Source of the DNA: Kaistia geumhonensis
GTDB lineage: Bacteria > Pseudomonadota > Alphaproteobacteria > Rhizobiales > Kaistiaceae
Assembly (NCBI RefSeq): GCF_030815145.1
Contig: NZ_JAUSWJ010000001.1
Span: 558,001-622,000, forward strand
DNA length: 64,000 nt
Reading direction: 5' to 3'
Position 1 is the stretch's first letter, and each line of letters begins with the position of its first letter. The position numbers and the translations under genes were made by a program. Positions 36,034-45,234 of this stretch are shown piece by piece. Below the pieces are notes generated by a model that worked only from the letters and a program-made list of their open reading frames with translations, did not search any database and had not been told where the DNA came from.

Positions 36034-37647
36034 CTATTTCGGTTCCCAGCTCGTCACGATCTCGCCGGAAACCGGATCCTTCGCATCCTTGAGCGCGATG
36101 CCCATCTCGTCGAGCTCGGCGCGGATGCGATCCGCCTCCTTGAAGTTCCTGACACGCCGCGCCTCGAGGCGCGCGGCGATGAGCTGGCCGATCTCCTCGA
36201 CGTCGAGGCCGAGCGATTCCGCCTCGCGCAGCTTGAGCGTCTCGTCGAAGGCGGCCGAGGCCTCGTTGCCAATCCGCTCGAACTCGTCCGGATCGATCAC
36301 GGCGCGGCTGGCCGCAAGGATCTTGGCGTCGAGTTCCTCGCGCAGGATGGCGTTGCCTTCCGTGCAGTCATCGACCAGCCGACCGAAGCCGAGTAGCACG
36401 AGCGAGCCCGCCAACCTGTCGGCAGCTTCACGGCGCCGGGCCGGCGACGCAGCCGAGCGCGCCTCGGAAGCCAGCCGCCAGATCTCGGCGAGCGCGAGCG
36501 GCGTGTTGAGGTCGTCTTCCAATGCGTCCACAACGGCATCGGAGGGCTCGCCAGCGACAGCGGCCCGCAGCGCGCGGCGGAGATTGTCGATCTCGACGGT
36601 CGATTCCGCGAGGCCCTTCTCCGTCCAGTCGATCGGCTGCCGATAATGCGCCTTGAGCATGGTCAGCCGAGCAATCTCGCCCGGAAAACGCTGGTCGGCC
36701 AGCTTTTCCATGACTTCACGGATGGTGACGAAGTTGCCGAGGCTCTTCGACATCTTCTCGCCTTCGACCTGCAGGAAGCCGTTATGCATCCAGATATTGG
36801 CCATCCGCTCGTTGCCGAAGGCCGAGCAGGTCTGCGCGATCTCGTTCTCGTGGTGAGGGAATACGAGATCGATGCCGCCGCCATGAATGTCAAAGACGTT
36901 CTTCGTCGGGTCGTCGCAGGAAAGGCCGCCGCCATAGGGCTCCAGCAGGCGTGCCATCGACATCGCCGAGCATTCGATATGCCAGCCCGGACGTCCGCGG
37001 CCGTCGATGCCCGCCGGTGACGGCCAGCCGGGTTCCTCGTCGCTCGACGGCTTCCAGAGGACAAAATCGGTCGCGTCGCGCTTGTAGGGGGCGACATCGA
37101 CGCGGGCGCCGGCAATCATCTCGTCGAGCGAGCGGCGCGCCAGCGCGCCATAGCGCGGCACGCCGGGCAGTCGGTCCATCGCGGCGGGCGAGAAGAGCAC
37201 ATGGCCTTCCGCGACATAGGCGACACCCTTCTCGACCAGCCGCTCGATCAGCGCCTTCATGGCGTCGATATGCTCGGTGGCGCGCGGCTGCTCGGTCGGC
37301 GCGAGGCAACCGAGCGCGGCGACATCGGCCTGGAACTGCGCGTTCGTCTTCTCGGTGACGATGCGGATCGCGTCGTTGAGCGGCAGGCCGGGATATTCGG
37401 CGGCGGCGCGCGCGTTGATCTTGTCGTCCACGTCCGTGATGTTGCGGACATAGACGACATGCCGCGCGCCATAACGATGGCGCAGCAGGCGGAACAGAAG
37501 GTCGAACACGATCACCGGCCGGGCGTTGCCGATATGGGCAAAGTCGTAGACCGTCGGGCCGCAGACATACATCCGCACATGCCGCGGATCGATCGGCACC
37601 AGGGTCTCGCGTTCCTTGGTGAGCGTGTTGTGGAGGCGGAGCGTCAT
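36034..37647 (-). CDS. cysS: Cysteinyl-tRNA synthetase
   Basis: A class I synthetase of 537 residues. The zinc-binding Cys29 is in [10 protein letters not shown], the HIGN variant of the HIGH motif is at 38-41, a further zinc ligand is the Cys of HIECSAMS, and KMSKS is present in [11 protein letters not shown] near residue 300. It is some 70 residues longer than E. coli CysRS, apparently because of an insertion in the C-terminal helical part (around [19 protein letters not shown]). ATG 37647 fits the family start; the ribosome site is weak. A longer frame to 37794 has a non-coding-like N-terminus. Confidence 0.95.
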   Translation of the reverse strand: MTLRLHNTLTKERETLVPIDPRHVRMYVCGPTVYDFAHIGNARPVIVFDLLFRLLRHRYGARHVVYVRNITDVDDKINARAAAEYPGLPLNDAIRIVTEKTNAQFQADVAALGCLAPTEQPRATEHIDAMKALIERLVEKGVAYVAEGHVLFSPAAMDRLPGVPRYGALARRSLDEMIAGARVDVAPYKRDATDFVLWKPSSDEEPGWPSPAGIDGRGRPGWHIECSAMSMARLLEPYGGGLSCDDPTKNVFDIHGGGIDLVFPHHENEIAQTCSAFGNERMANIWMHNGFLQVEGEKMSKSLGNFVTIREVMEKLADQRFPGEIARLTMLKAHYRQPIDWTEKGLAESTVEIDNLRRALRAAVAGEPSDAVVDALEDDLNTPLALAEIWRLASEARSAASPARRREAADRLAGSLVLLGFGRLVDDCTEGNAILREELDAKILAASRAVIDPDEFERIGNEASAAFDETLKLREAESLGLDVEEIGQLIAARLEARRVRNFKEADRIRAELDEMGIALKDAKDPVSGEIVTSWEPK

Positions 37648-37968
37648 CGGATGCCCGGTCTTCCTGCTGCTGCGTTCAGGTTCTTCCGCGCGCGGCACGG
37701 ATCGATTGTCGGCCCGGTCAGGCCGCCGGCAAGCCGCAGCAACAGAGGCAATCGAGACGCTTGAAGGCCGACATGGCGAAGGGTGATGCAGCATTCCGCA
37801 AGGGGCGTCAAGACGAAGCTGTCCCTGTGGGCGACACCGCCGATGCTTACAATTTTAATCAAATGGCAATGAGTCCAAACGATATCTGAACGGGCATTTC
37901 AGGGCCGGTTCAGGCGCGGTCTGCCAGGGTTTTGCGCATCGACACGGCCCCAGATGGAGTTGCGTATC
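37648..37968. other. Divergent intergenic region between cysS and a small exported-protein gene
   Basis: This 321-base gap contains an A+T-rich block at about 37848-37878 (on the reverse strand ATTTGATTAAAATTGTAAGC) that stands out from the GC-rich surroundings and is a plausible promoter for cysS, for the small gene at 37969, or both. I see no protein- or RNA-coding signal in it. Confidence 0.45.
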
Positions 37969-38148
37969 ATGGCTACCCGTTCCTTCTTTGCGATCACGCT
38001 GTTCGCCACCCTGGTCGGCATCGGCATGGCCGAGCTCATCCGGCCGTCGCTTCATGCCGAGATCCGCGATCCCCGCGGCTCGATGATCGGCCTCTGCGTC
38101 AATGCCGGAATCGGCTGTGGAGTGGTCGGCCGGCAGGCCTCGTTCTAG
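37969..38148 (+). CDS. Small hydrophobic, possibly exported protein of unknown function
   Basis: A 59-residue ORF not matched to a family. It opens MATRSFFAITLFATLVGIGMAE, a basic-then-hydrophobic segment like a signal peptide or membrane helix, followed by a short hydrophilic part and Cys residues in IGLCVNAGIGCGVVG. GGAG stands nine bases before ATG 37969; a second ATG at 37954 is in frame. Coding status is supported by the ribosome site and export-like start, but such a short frame could be chance. Confidence 0.45.
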   Translation: MATRSFFAITLFATLVGIGMAELIRPSLHAEIRDPRGSMIGLCVNAGIGCGVVGRQASF

Positions 38149-38248
38149 GAACGGGGCGAAGCGAATGCTCGCCGCCGGGCTGCCGCTGTTGTAGAGGTGG
38201 GCCGAGCCGCGACGCGGCGCCCATCGGACGAGACAACGCAGGCACATC

Positions 38249-40537
38249 ATGACAGATAGGGGATCGGCAGGCGCCGCCCTCGACGAGGCCGCCCTCTACT
38301 TCCACCGCTACCCCCAGCCCGGCAAGCTGGAGATCCGCGCCACCAAGCCGCTCGGCAACCAGCGCGATCTGGCCCTCGCCTATTCCCCCGGCGTGGCCGC
38401 GCCCTGCCTCGCCATCGCAGCCGATCCGTCCAAGGCCTTCGACTATACGGCCCGCGGCAATCTCGTCGCCGTCATCTCCAACGGCACGGCGGTGCTCGGC
38501 CTCGGCGCCATCGGCGCGCTGGCGGGCAAGCCGGTGATGGAGGGCAAGGCGGTCCTCTTCAAGAAGTTCGCCGGCATCGACGTGTTCGACATCGAGGTCG
38601 AGCAGCGCGACGTGGACGCTTTCGTCGAGGTGGTCGCGGCGCTGGAGCCGACCTTCGGCGGCATCAATCTCGAGGACATCAAGGCGCCGGAGTGCTTCGA
38701 GATCGAGAAGAAGCTCCGCGCGCGGATGAACATCCCGGTCTTCCATGACGACCAGCACGGCACCGCCATTATCGTTGGTGCCGCGATCCTGAACGGGCTT
38801 GCGCTTAAGAAGAAGCCGATCGGCGAGGCGAAGATCGTCGCGTCCGGTGCCGGCGCGGCTGCCATCGCCTGTCTCGACATGCTGGTCTCGCTCGGCGCCA
38901 AGCGCGAAAACATCTTCGTTTCCGACATCGAAGGCGTCGTCTATGAGGGCCGCACCGCGCTCATGGATCCCTGGAAGGCCGCCTATGCGCAGAAGACCGA
39001 CAAGCGCACGCTCGCCGAGGTCATCGACGACGCCGACATCTTCCTCGGCCTTTCAGCCGGCGGCATCCTGAAGCCCGAGCTGCTCGCCAAGATGGCGCCG
39101 CAGCCGCTGATCATGGCGCTCGCCAATCCGACGCCGGAGATCATGCCCGATCTCGCGCGCGCCGCACGACCCGACGCCATGATCTGCACCGGCCGTTCGG
39201 ACTTCCCGAACCAGGTCAACAACGTCCTCTGCTTCCCCTATATCTTTCGCGGCGCGCTCGATGTCGGCGCGACGACGATCAACGAAGCGATGAAGCACGC
39301 GGCGGTGCGCGCCATCGCCGAGCTCGCCCACGAGGAGGCCTCCGACATCGTGGCGCAGGCCTATGGCGGGGTGGAGCTTGTCTTCGGGCCCGACTACCTG
39401 ATCCCCTCGCCTTTCGACCAGCGGCTGATCCTGCGCATCGCGCCAGCCGTCGCCCGCGCGGCGATGGAAAGCGGCGTCGCGACGCGGCCGATCGCCGACT
39501 TCGACGCCTATATGGACCGCTTGACGCGTTTCGTCTTCAAGTCCGGCCTCGTGATGAAGCCGATGGTCCAGGCGGCGAAGAAGGACCTGAAGCGGGTCAT
39601 CTATGCCGATGGCGAGGACGAGCGGGTTCTCCGCGCCGCGCAGGTGATGCTCGAGGACGGACTGGCACAGCCGATCCTCATCGGACGCCCGTCGGTGATC
39701 GACAGCCGCGTCAACCGCTTCGGCCTCAAGATCAAGCCGGGCGAGGATTGCGAGGTCATCAATCCCGAGGACGACCCGCGCTATCGCGACTACGTCGATC
39801 TCTATCTGGAGAAGACCGGGCGCAAGGGCGTGACGCCCGAGGCGGCGCGCACGCTGGTGCGCACCAACACCACCGTCATCGCCGCGCTGGCGGTGGCGCG
39901 TGGCGAGGCCGATGCGCTGCTTTGCGGCCTCGAAGGCCAGTTCCGCAACCATTTCGGCGTCATCCGCGACGTGATCGGCCTTAGGGCCGGCAATCACCGC
40001 TTCTCCTCGATGAGCCTCCTCATCTCGTCGGAATCGACGACCTTCCTCACCGACACCTATGTGAATGTCGACCCGAGCGCCGAGGAGATCGCCGAGCTGA
40101 CGCAGCTCGCCGCCGCGCAGGTGCGGCGCTTCGGCATCACGCCGAAGGTGGCGCTGCTCTCGCATTCCAATTTCGGCTCGCACGACACCGAGTCGAGTAG
40201 GAAGATGCGCCGGGCTGTCGAGCTTCTGTGGGAATGCGCGCCGGAGCTCGAGGTCGACGGTGAGATGCATGGCGATGCCGCGCTCTCCGAACTCCTGCGC
40301 GAGAAGGCGATGCCGGGCGGCAAGCTCTCGGGCGAGGCGAACCTCCTCGTCTTCCCCAATCTCGACGCCGCCAACATCACGCTCAACGTCGTGAAGGTCA
40401 TGACCGACGCGCTGCATGTCGGGCCGCTGCTGCTCGGCCCGGCCAAGCCGGCACATATCCTGACGCCGTCGGTGACCTCGCGCGGCGTCGCCAACATGAC
40501 GACGCTCGCTGCCGTGGAGGCGCAAAACGCATCATGA
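38249..40537 (+). CDS. maeB: NADP-dependent malic enzyme with phosphotransacetylase-like C-terminal domain
   Basis: Oxidative decarboxylation of malate to pyruvate. The 762-residue MaeB type has an N-terminal malic enzyme part (about 1-430; [12 protein letters not shown] near 42 and [20 protein letters not shown] near 164) and a C-terminal phosphotransacetylase-like domain (about 430-760) thought to be regulatory rather than catalytic. The NADP site is in [20 protein letters not shown]. It supplies NADPH and pyruvate during growth on C4 acids. Its TGA overlaps the ATG of the next gene (ATGA, 40534-40537). Confidence 0.96.
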   Translation: MTDRGSAGAALDEAALYFHRYPQPGKLEIRATKPLGNQRDLALAYSPGVAAPCLAIAADPSKAFDYTARGNLVAVISNGTAVLGLGAIGALAGKPVMEGKAVLFKKFAGIDVFDIEVEQRDVDAFVEVVAALEPTFGGINLEDIKAPECFEIEKKLRARMNIPVFHDDQHGTAIIVGAAILNGLALKKKPIGEAKIVASGAGAAAIACLDMLVSLGAKRENIFVSDIEGVVYEGRTALMDPWKAAYAQKTDKRTLAEVIDDADIFLGLSAGGILKPELLAKMAPQPLIMALANPTPEIMPDLARAARPDAMICTGRSDFPNQVNNVLCFPYIFRGALDVGATTINEAMKHAAVRAIAELAHEEASDIVAQAYGGVELVFGPDYLIPSPFDQRLILRIAPAVARAAMESGVATRPIADFDAYMDRLTRFVFKSGLVMKPMVQAAKKDLKRVIYADGEDERVLRAAQVMLEDGLAQPILIGRPSVIDSRVNRFGLKIKPGEDCEVINPEDDPRYRDYVDLYLEKTGRKGVTPEAARTLVRTNTTVIAALAVARGEADALLCGLEGQFRNHFGVIRDVIGLRAGNHRFSSMSLLISSESTTFLTDTYVNVDPSAEEIAELTQLAAAQVRRFGITPKVALLSHSNFGSHDTESSRKMRRAVELLWECAPELEVDGEMHGDAALSELLREKAMPGGKLSGEANLLVFPNLDAANITLNVVKVMTDALHVGPLLLGPAKPAHILTPSVTSRGVANMTTLAAVEAQNAS

Positions 40538-41112
40538 CCGTGGTCACCGACCGCGACGCCGCGCTCTACCTGACGGACATCCACAATTTCTTCGAGGCGC
40601 CGAGCCTCGATCCGTTCCGGGGCGACAGCATCGAAGAGTCGGGCATCGACCAGCTGATGGACACGATGAAGGCGCGGCCGCGATCCGCGCCGCCGCTGGA
40701 ACGGATCGTGCTCCATCTCCTGGCCGACCAGATCACGCCGGACCTGCCGCAGCGCCTGAAGGCGGCCATCGCCACCTATTGCGACGTCCAGAAGCGGCTG
40801 TCGCGCCAGAAGGTGCGCGAGACGCGTATCGAAGGCCAGCGCGCGCTCCGCATCGGCTTCATCGCCTGGGCAGTCTGCCTGTTGCTCTCGACGCTTTCGG
40901 AGCAGATCTTCTCGCATTACACGCTGCAGGGCCGCCTGTTCGGCGAAGGCTTCCTGATCGCCGGCTGGGTCAGCCTGTGGCGGCCGGCGGAGCTTCTGCT
41001 CTACGACTGGTGGCCCTATGCACGCGAGATGAAGCTCTACGAGCAGATCAAGGCGATGGCGGTCGAGATCCGTCCGCGCGACACCGCTACCGTCACCCCG
41101 CTTCCGAGCTGA
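40534..41112 (+). CDS. Unknown two-helix membrane protein coupled to maeB
   Basis: A 192-residue protein that I do not recognise. The N-terminal half is soluble and amphipathic ([18 protein letters not shown]), and two hydrophobic helices follow at about residues 106-125 and 145-160, with Trp-rich segments ([17 protein letters not shown]) next to the second. It ends in a short charged tail. The four-base overlap with maeB means it is almost certainly translated from the same mRNA, but no functional tie to malic enzyme is known to me. Confidence 0.75.
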   Translation: MTVVTDRDAALYLTDIHNFFEAPSLDPFRGDSIEESGIDQLMDTMKARPRSAPPLERIVLHLLADQITPDLPQRLKAAIATYCDVQKRLSRQKVRETRIEGQRALRIGFIAWAVCLLLSTLSEQIFSHYTLQGRLFGEGFLIAGWVSLWRPAELLLYDWWPYAREMKLYEQIKAMAVEIRPRDTATVTPLPS

Positions 41113-41122
41113 CGGCCGCTCC

Positions 41123-42532
41123 TCAATGCGCCGGGCGTGCCTGCGGAAACTCCGCGTGGAAGGCGTGCTCGTGCTTTTCCGGGACACGCAGAACGGCATG
41201 CGTGACGCCTTCGGCGTCGTCCTCGCGCGAGAGGACCTCGCCGAGTTCGTAAAGCCGGTGCAGCTTGCCGAGATCCGCGCCCGAGAGCGCAACGACGAAT
41301 TCCGGGCGGTCGCGAGTGATGCGATCCTCGACGAGTTGGAGCAGGGCGGGGATACCCTCCCCCGTCAGCGCCGAAATCGGCATGATCGCCGGTCTGCCCG
41401 GCTCGGCCGTGGGCTGGCCCGCAGGACGGGCGTCGGGCGGCAGGAGGTCGATCTTGTTCCAGACCTCGATGATGCGCTCGCTCTTTCCGATCTCGATTCC
41501 GAGCTGTCCGAGCACCTGCTCGACGTCCTTCGCCTGCGCCTCGCTGTCCTCATGGGCGATGTCGCGGACATGCAGGATCAGCGTCGCCTCGATCACTTCT
41601 TCCAGCGTGGCGCGGAAGGCGGCGACGAGGTGGGTCGGCAGGTCGGAGATGAAGCCCACCGTGTCGGAGAGGATGATCTCGGTGCCGTGCGGGAGCTTGA
41701 GCCGCCGCAGCGTCGGGTCGAGCGTCGCGAAGAGGAGGTTCTCGGCAAAGATGCCGGCATCGGTCAGCGTGTTGAACAGCGTCGACTTGCCGGCATTGGT
41801 GTAGCCGACCAGCGCCACGATGGGATGCGGCACCTTGCGGCGGCTTTCGCGCTGCAGGCGGCGGGTGCGGACAACTGTTTCCAGCTCGTGCTCGATGCGC
41901 GAGATGCGCTCTTGCAGGGCGCGCCGGTCGGCCTCGATCTGTGTTTCGCCGGGGCCGCCGAGGAAGCCGAAGCCGCCACGCTGCCGCTCGAGGTGGGTCC
42001 AGGACCGGACGAGGCGACTCTTCTGATAGTTGAGATGCGCCAGCTCGACCTGCAGGCGGCCCTCTCTTGTCTGCGCACGCTCGCCGAATATCTCCAGGAT
42101 GAGGCCGGTGCGGTCGATGACCTTGGCCGACCACGCCTTTTCGAGATTGCGCTGCTGCACGGGCGACAGGGCGTGATCGACGAAAACAAGCCCCGCCCCC
42201 TCTTCCTTCACCAGCGCGGCAATCTCCTCGACCTTGCCGCTGCCGAACAGCGTCGCTGGTCTCGGCTGAGCCAGAGGCACGTTGTCGGCCGCGACGACAT
42301 CGAGCGAAATCGCCTTGGCGAGGCCGACGGCCTCCTCCAGCCGCGCCTGCGGGCTGCGCTTGATGGACGGCCCCTCACCGGCCGCGCGCTTTCCTCGCGC
42401 CGAGCGGATCGGCACGAGGACCACGGTCCGATCGGGTTCCCGCTCGGTTGATTCGGTAACGGCGCCGGCCTCGTGGTCGGCGTCGTCCGGAAACTCGATC
42501 TCTTCACTCACAATGTTATCGCTTTCGGGCAC
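41123..42532 (-). CDS. hflX: Ribosome-associated GTPase HflX
   Basis: A 469-residue OBG-HflX GTPase that splits stalled or stressed 70S ribosomes. The N-terminal HflX domain includes [27 protein letters not shown]-like sequence and the glycine-rich [15 protein letters not shown]1 is [13 protein letters not shown]3 DTVGF and G4 NKID. The reverse-strand order hfq-hflX, nine bases apart, is conserved in proteobacteria. The start is uncertain: GTG 42532 is given, but GTG 42511 a few codons later is possible, and neither has a strong ribosome site. Confidence 0.94.
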   Translation of the reverse strand: MPESDNIVSEEIEFPDDADHEAGAVTESTEREPDRTVVLVPIRSARGKRAAGEGPSIKRSPQARLEEAVGLAKAISLDVVAADNVPLAQPRPATLFGSGKVEEIAALVKEEGAGLVFVDHALSPVQQRNLEKAWSAKVIDRTGLILEIFGERAQTREGRLQVELAHLNYQKSRLVRSWTHLERQRGGFGFLGGPGETQIEADRRALQERISRIEHELETVVRTRRLQRESRRKVPHPIVALVGYTNAGKSTLFNTLTDAGIFAENLLFATLDPTLRRLKLPHGTEIILSDTVGFISDLPTHLVAAFRATLEEVIEATLILHVRDIAHEDSEAQAKDVEQVLGQLGIEIGKSERIIEVWNKIDLLPPDARPAGQPTAEPGRPAIMPISALTGEGIPALLQLVEDRITRDRPEFVVALSGADLGKLHRLYELGEVLSREDDAEGVTHAVLRVPEKHEHAFHAEFPQARPAH

Positions 42533-42541
42533 CCGGCCCGG

Positions 42542-42781
42542 TCAGGCATCGTCGCCCGGTTCGAAGAGCTGCACAGGTGCTCCGGGCATGATGGTCGAAA
42601 TCGCGTGCTTGTAAACAAGCTGCGAATGACCGTCCCGGCGCAGAAGCACGCAGAAATTATCGAACCAGGTCACAATACCCTGCAGTTTGACGCCGTTGAC
42701 GAGGAAAATCGTCAGGGGAGTCTTGCTCTTTCGGACATGATTCAGGAACGTGTCCTGAAGGTTTTGCGCGCGATCCGCCAT
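42542..42781 (-). CDS. hfq: RNA chaperone Hfq
   Basis: A 79-residue Sm-like protein that pairs small RNAs with mRNAs. Sm1 is in the segment [21 protein letters not shown] and Sm2 is [10 protein letters not shown], with the proximal-site residues QNLQDTFLN at the N-terminus. The short acidic tail EPGDDA is typical of alphaproteobacteria, which lack the long E. coli tail. It probably shares a transcript with hflX. Confidence 0.98.
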   Translation of the reverse strand: MADRAQNLQDTFLNHVRKSKTPLTIFLVNGVKLQGIVTWFDNFCVLLRRDGHSQLVYKHAISTIMPGAPVQLFEPGDDA

Positions 42782-42938
42782 CTTTTATCTCACGTCTCGA
42801 TGTTGTTGGGGATCGACACGCCGGCCGGCGCGTCGCTCCCAAGGCTCCGCGATGCGGGCCGTCGACAGTCTGCCCGCTGGAGCGCCGCCCGTCACGCCCC
42901 AAAATGTGGCGATCGCACAGGCATACCGCAATGCCGCA

Positions 42939-43817
42939 TCAGCGCCCGCGCGACCAGCGCGGCGCAGTCTCGGCATGATCGTGGAAGCGGGCGCGCAGAT
43001 CGGTTGCGATCGAGCCCGGAGCGCCGTTGCCGATCGCCGCGTCGTCGATCTTCACGACCGGCATGACCAGCGTCGTCGCCGCGGTAATGAAGGCTTCGCG
43101 GGCGCGCTTCGCCTCATCGAGCGAGAAGGCGCGCTCCTCGACCTTCAGCCCATGCTTCGCAGCGAGATCGAGGATGACCGTCCGCGTGATGCCGCGCAGG
43201 ATGCCGCCATTGGCCGGGCGGGTGACCAGCGTGCCGTCGGCGGTCACGATCCAGGCATTGGTCGATGAGCCCTCGGTGACGTTGCCGTCCTTGTCGATGA
43301 ACCACGCCTCGTAGGCGCCGGCCTCCTTGGCCGCCTGCTTGGCCATGACATTCGGCAGCAGCCCGACCGTCTTGATGTCGACGCGCTCCCAGCGATTGTC
43401 GGGAACGCTGATGACGGCGATGCCGCCTTCCGCCCGCTTGTCGCCCGACGCCGGCGAAACGCTTTTTGCCGTCACGACGATGCCGGGCGCGGTATCGGCC
43501 GCCGGGAACAGGTGGTTGCGCGGCGCGACGCCGCGGGTCACCTGCAGATAGACCATGCCGTCGCGAACGACGTTCCGCCGGACCGTCTCGCGCAGCACCG
43601 CGCCGAGCGCCGCCCGGCTCATGGGCATCGCGATCCTCAATTCGCGAAGCGAGCGCTCCAGACGATCGACATGCAGCGTCTCGTCGATCAGGCGGCCACG
43701 GCGCACCTCGCAGACCTCGTAGACGCCATCGGCGAACTGATAGCCGCGATCCTCGATGTGGACGGCAGCTTCGGCGTGGCGGACATAGCGGCCGTTGACA
43801 TAGGCGATGCGCGACAT
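42939..43817 (-). CDS. dat: D-amino-acid transaminase
   Basis: A 292-residue fold-type IV PLP enzyme. The start SRIAYVNGRYVRHAEAAVHIEDRGYQFADGVYEV, the PLP-binding lysine in DIKTVGLLPNVMAKQAA and EGSSTNAWIV near 184 are characteristic of D-alanine aminotransferase. It supplies D-glutamate or D-alanine for peptidoglycan. A related branched-chain aminotransferase (IlvE) shares these motifs, but the length and NRWERVDIKTVGLLP region fit Dat. It follows ntrX on the same strand by 37 bases, an order frequent in Rhizobiales (ntrY-ntrX-dat-hfq-hflX). Confidence 0.9.
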   Translation of the reverse strand: MSRIAYVNGRYVRHAEAAVHIEDRGYQFADGVYEVCEVRRGRLIDETLHVDRLERSLRELRIAMPMSRAALGAVLRETVRRNVVRDGMVYLQVTRGVAPRNHLFPAADTAPGIVVTAKSVSPASGDKRAEGGIAVISVPDNRWERVDIKTVGLLPNVMAKQAAKEAGAYEAWFIDKDGNVTEGSSTNAWIVTADGTLVTRPANGGILRGITRTVILDLAAKHGLKVEERAFSLDEAKRAREAFITAATTLVMPVVKIDDAAIGNGAPGSIATDLRARFHDHAETAPRWSRGR

Positions 43818-43854
43818 TTCGGCTTTCTTCCGGTGACGATGGAGGGTCTTCCGC

Positions 43855-45216
43855 TCAGCCGACGCCGAGCGATTTCAGCTTGCGATGCAGCGCCGAGCGC
43901 TCCATCCCGACGAACTCGGCCGTGCGGGAGATGTTGCCGCCGAAGCGGTTGACCTGCGCCGTCAGATATTCGCGCTCGAAGATCTCGCGGGCATCGCGGA
44001 GCGGCAACGACATGAGATGCTCGCCGCCGCGATTGGGCGTCGTCGGCAGCATCTCGCCGACTTCGGGCGGCAGCATGTCGGCGGTGATCATCTGGTTCTC
44101 GTCGCCGCGCGCAAGGATCAGCAGCCGCTCGATATTGTTGCGAAGCTGGCGGATGTTGCCCGGCCAGTCATGCGCCTGGAGCACGGCCAGCGCATCGTCG
44201 CCGACCTGGCGCACCGGCAGCCCGGTCGTGTGCGAGATCTGCTCGATGAAGTGCTGGACGAGTGAGGGCACGTCGTCACGCCGCTCGGCAAGCGCGGGCA
44301 CGCGCAGCGGCACCACCGAGAGACGGTGGAAGAGATCCTCCCGGAAGCTGCCCTCGCCGATCTCGCGCTCGAGGTCGCGCGCCGTCGAGGAGATGATCCG
44401 GACATCCACATTGACGCGGGTCGTGCCGCCGACTCGCAGGAAGTTCTGGTCGATGAGCACGCGCAGGATCTTGCCCTGCGTCTCGCGCGGCATGTCGGCG
44501 ACCTCGTCGAGATAGAGCGTGCCGCCATGCGCCTCTTCCAGCGCGCCGATCTTGCGAGGACCCGTGCCACTCTCGGTGCCGAAGAGCTCGTGCTCCATGC
44601 GATCGGGCGTGATCGTCGCGGCATTGAGCACGACGAAGGGGCCGGATGCGCGATGCGACAATTCGTGGATGGTGCGCGCCACCGTCTCCTTCCCCGAGCC
44701 CGACGGACCGGAGATCATGATGCGGCTATTGGTCGGCGCCACCCGCTCGATCGTCTGGCGGAGGTGGTTCATCGCCGCCGAGGAGCCGATGAGCGCGTGC
44801 ATCGTGCCGGCGCGCTCGCGGAGCTCCCGCACCTCGCGCCGCAGCTTCGATGCCTCCAGCGCCCTCTCGGCGATCAGCACCAGCCGGTCGGCCTTGAAGG
44901 GCTTCTCGATATAGTCGTAGGCACCGCGCTTGATGGCTGAGACGGCGGTTTCGATATTGCCGTGGCCGGAGATCATCACGACCGGCAGATCGGGATGCTG
45001 CGCCTTGATCATGTCGAGCAGGGTCAGGCCGTCGATGCGGCTTCCGGTGAGCCAGATATCGAGAAAGACGAGGTTGGGACGGCGCATCGCGATCTCGGCG
45101 AGCGCCTTGTCGGTGTCGCCGGCGGTCCGGGTGCCGTGACCCTCGTCCTCGAGAATTCCCGAAACGAGGCCGCGGATGTCGGCTTCGTCGTCAATGATGA
45201 GAATGTCGGAAGGCAT
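43855..45216 (-). CDS. ntrX: Response regulator NtrX
   Basis: A 453-residue sigma-54-activator-like response regulator: receiver domain with phosphoacceptor Asp53 (FLDIWL), AAA+ domain (about 140-380, Walker A GPSGSGKETVAR, Walker B GTLYLDEVADM), and a FIS-type C-terminal HTH (SRTAEFVGMERSALHRKL). The GAFTGA loop that contacts sigma-54 is missing; the segment reads TESGTGPRKIGALEEAHGG. This deviation is typical of alphaproteobacterial NtrX, which is thought to act without sigma-54. It is 18 bases downstream of its sensor gene ntrY and is cotranscribed. Confidence 0.95.
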   Translation of the reverse strand: MPSDILIIDDEADIRGLVSGILEDEGHGTRTAGDTDKALAEIAMRRPNLVFLDIWLTGSRIDGLTLLDMIKAQHPDLPVVMISGHGNIETAVSAIKRGAYDYIEKPFKADRLVLIAERALEASKLRREVRELRERAGTMHALIGSSAAMNHLRQTIERVAPTNSRIMISGPSGSGKETVARTIHELSHRASGPFVVLNAATITPDRMEHELFGTESGTGPRKIGALEEAHGGTLYLDEVADMPRETQGKILRVLIDQNFLRVGGTTRVNVDVRIISSTARDLEREIGEGSFREDLFHRLSVVPLRVPALAERRDDVPSLVQHFIEQISHTTGLPVRQVGDDALAVLQAHDWPGNIRQLRNNIERLLILARGDENQMITADMLPPEVGEMLPTTPNRGGEHLMSLPLRDAREIFEREYLTAQVNRFGGNISRTAEFVGMERSALHRKLKSLGVG

Positions 45217-45234
45217 GGGATTCCGTCTTCTTCT

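Noticed and set aside
37644-37862. A 72-codon reverse frame ending at the cysS start (MIKIVSIGG)
   Set aside because: It needs a TTG start, has no ribosome site and crosses the A+T-rich promoter-like block; the overlap with cysS is not convincing.
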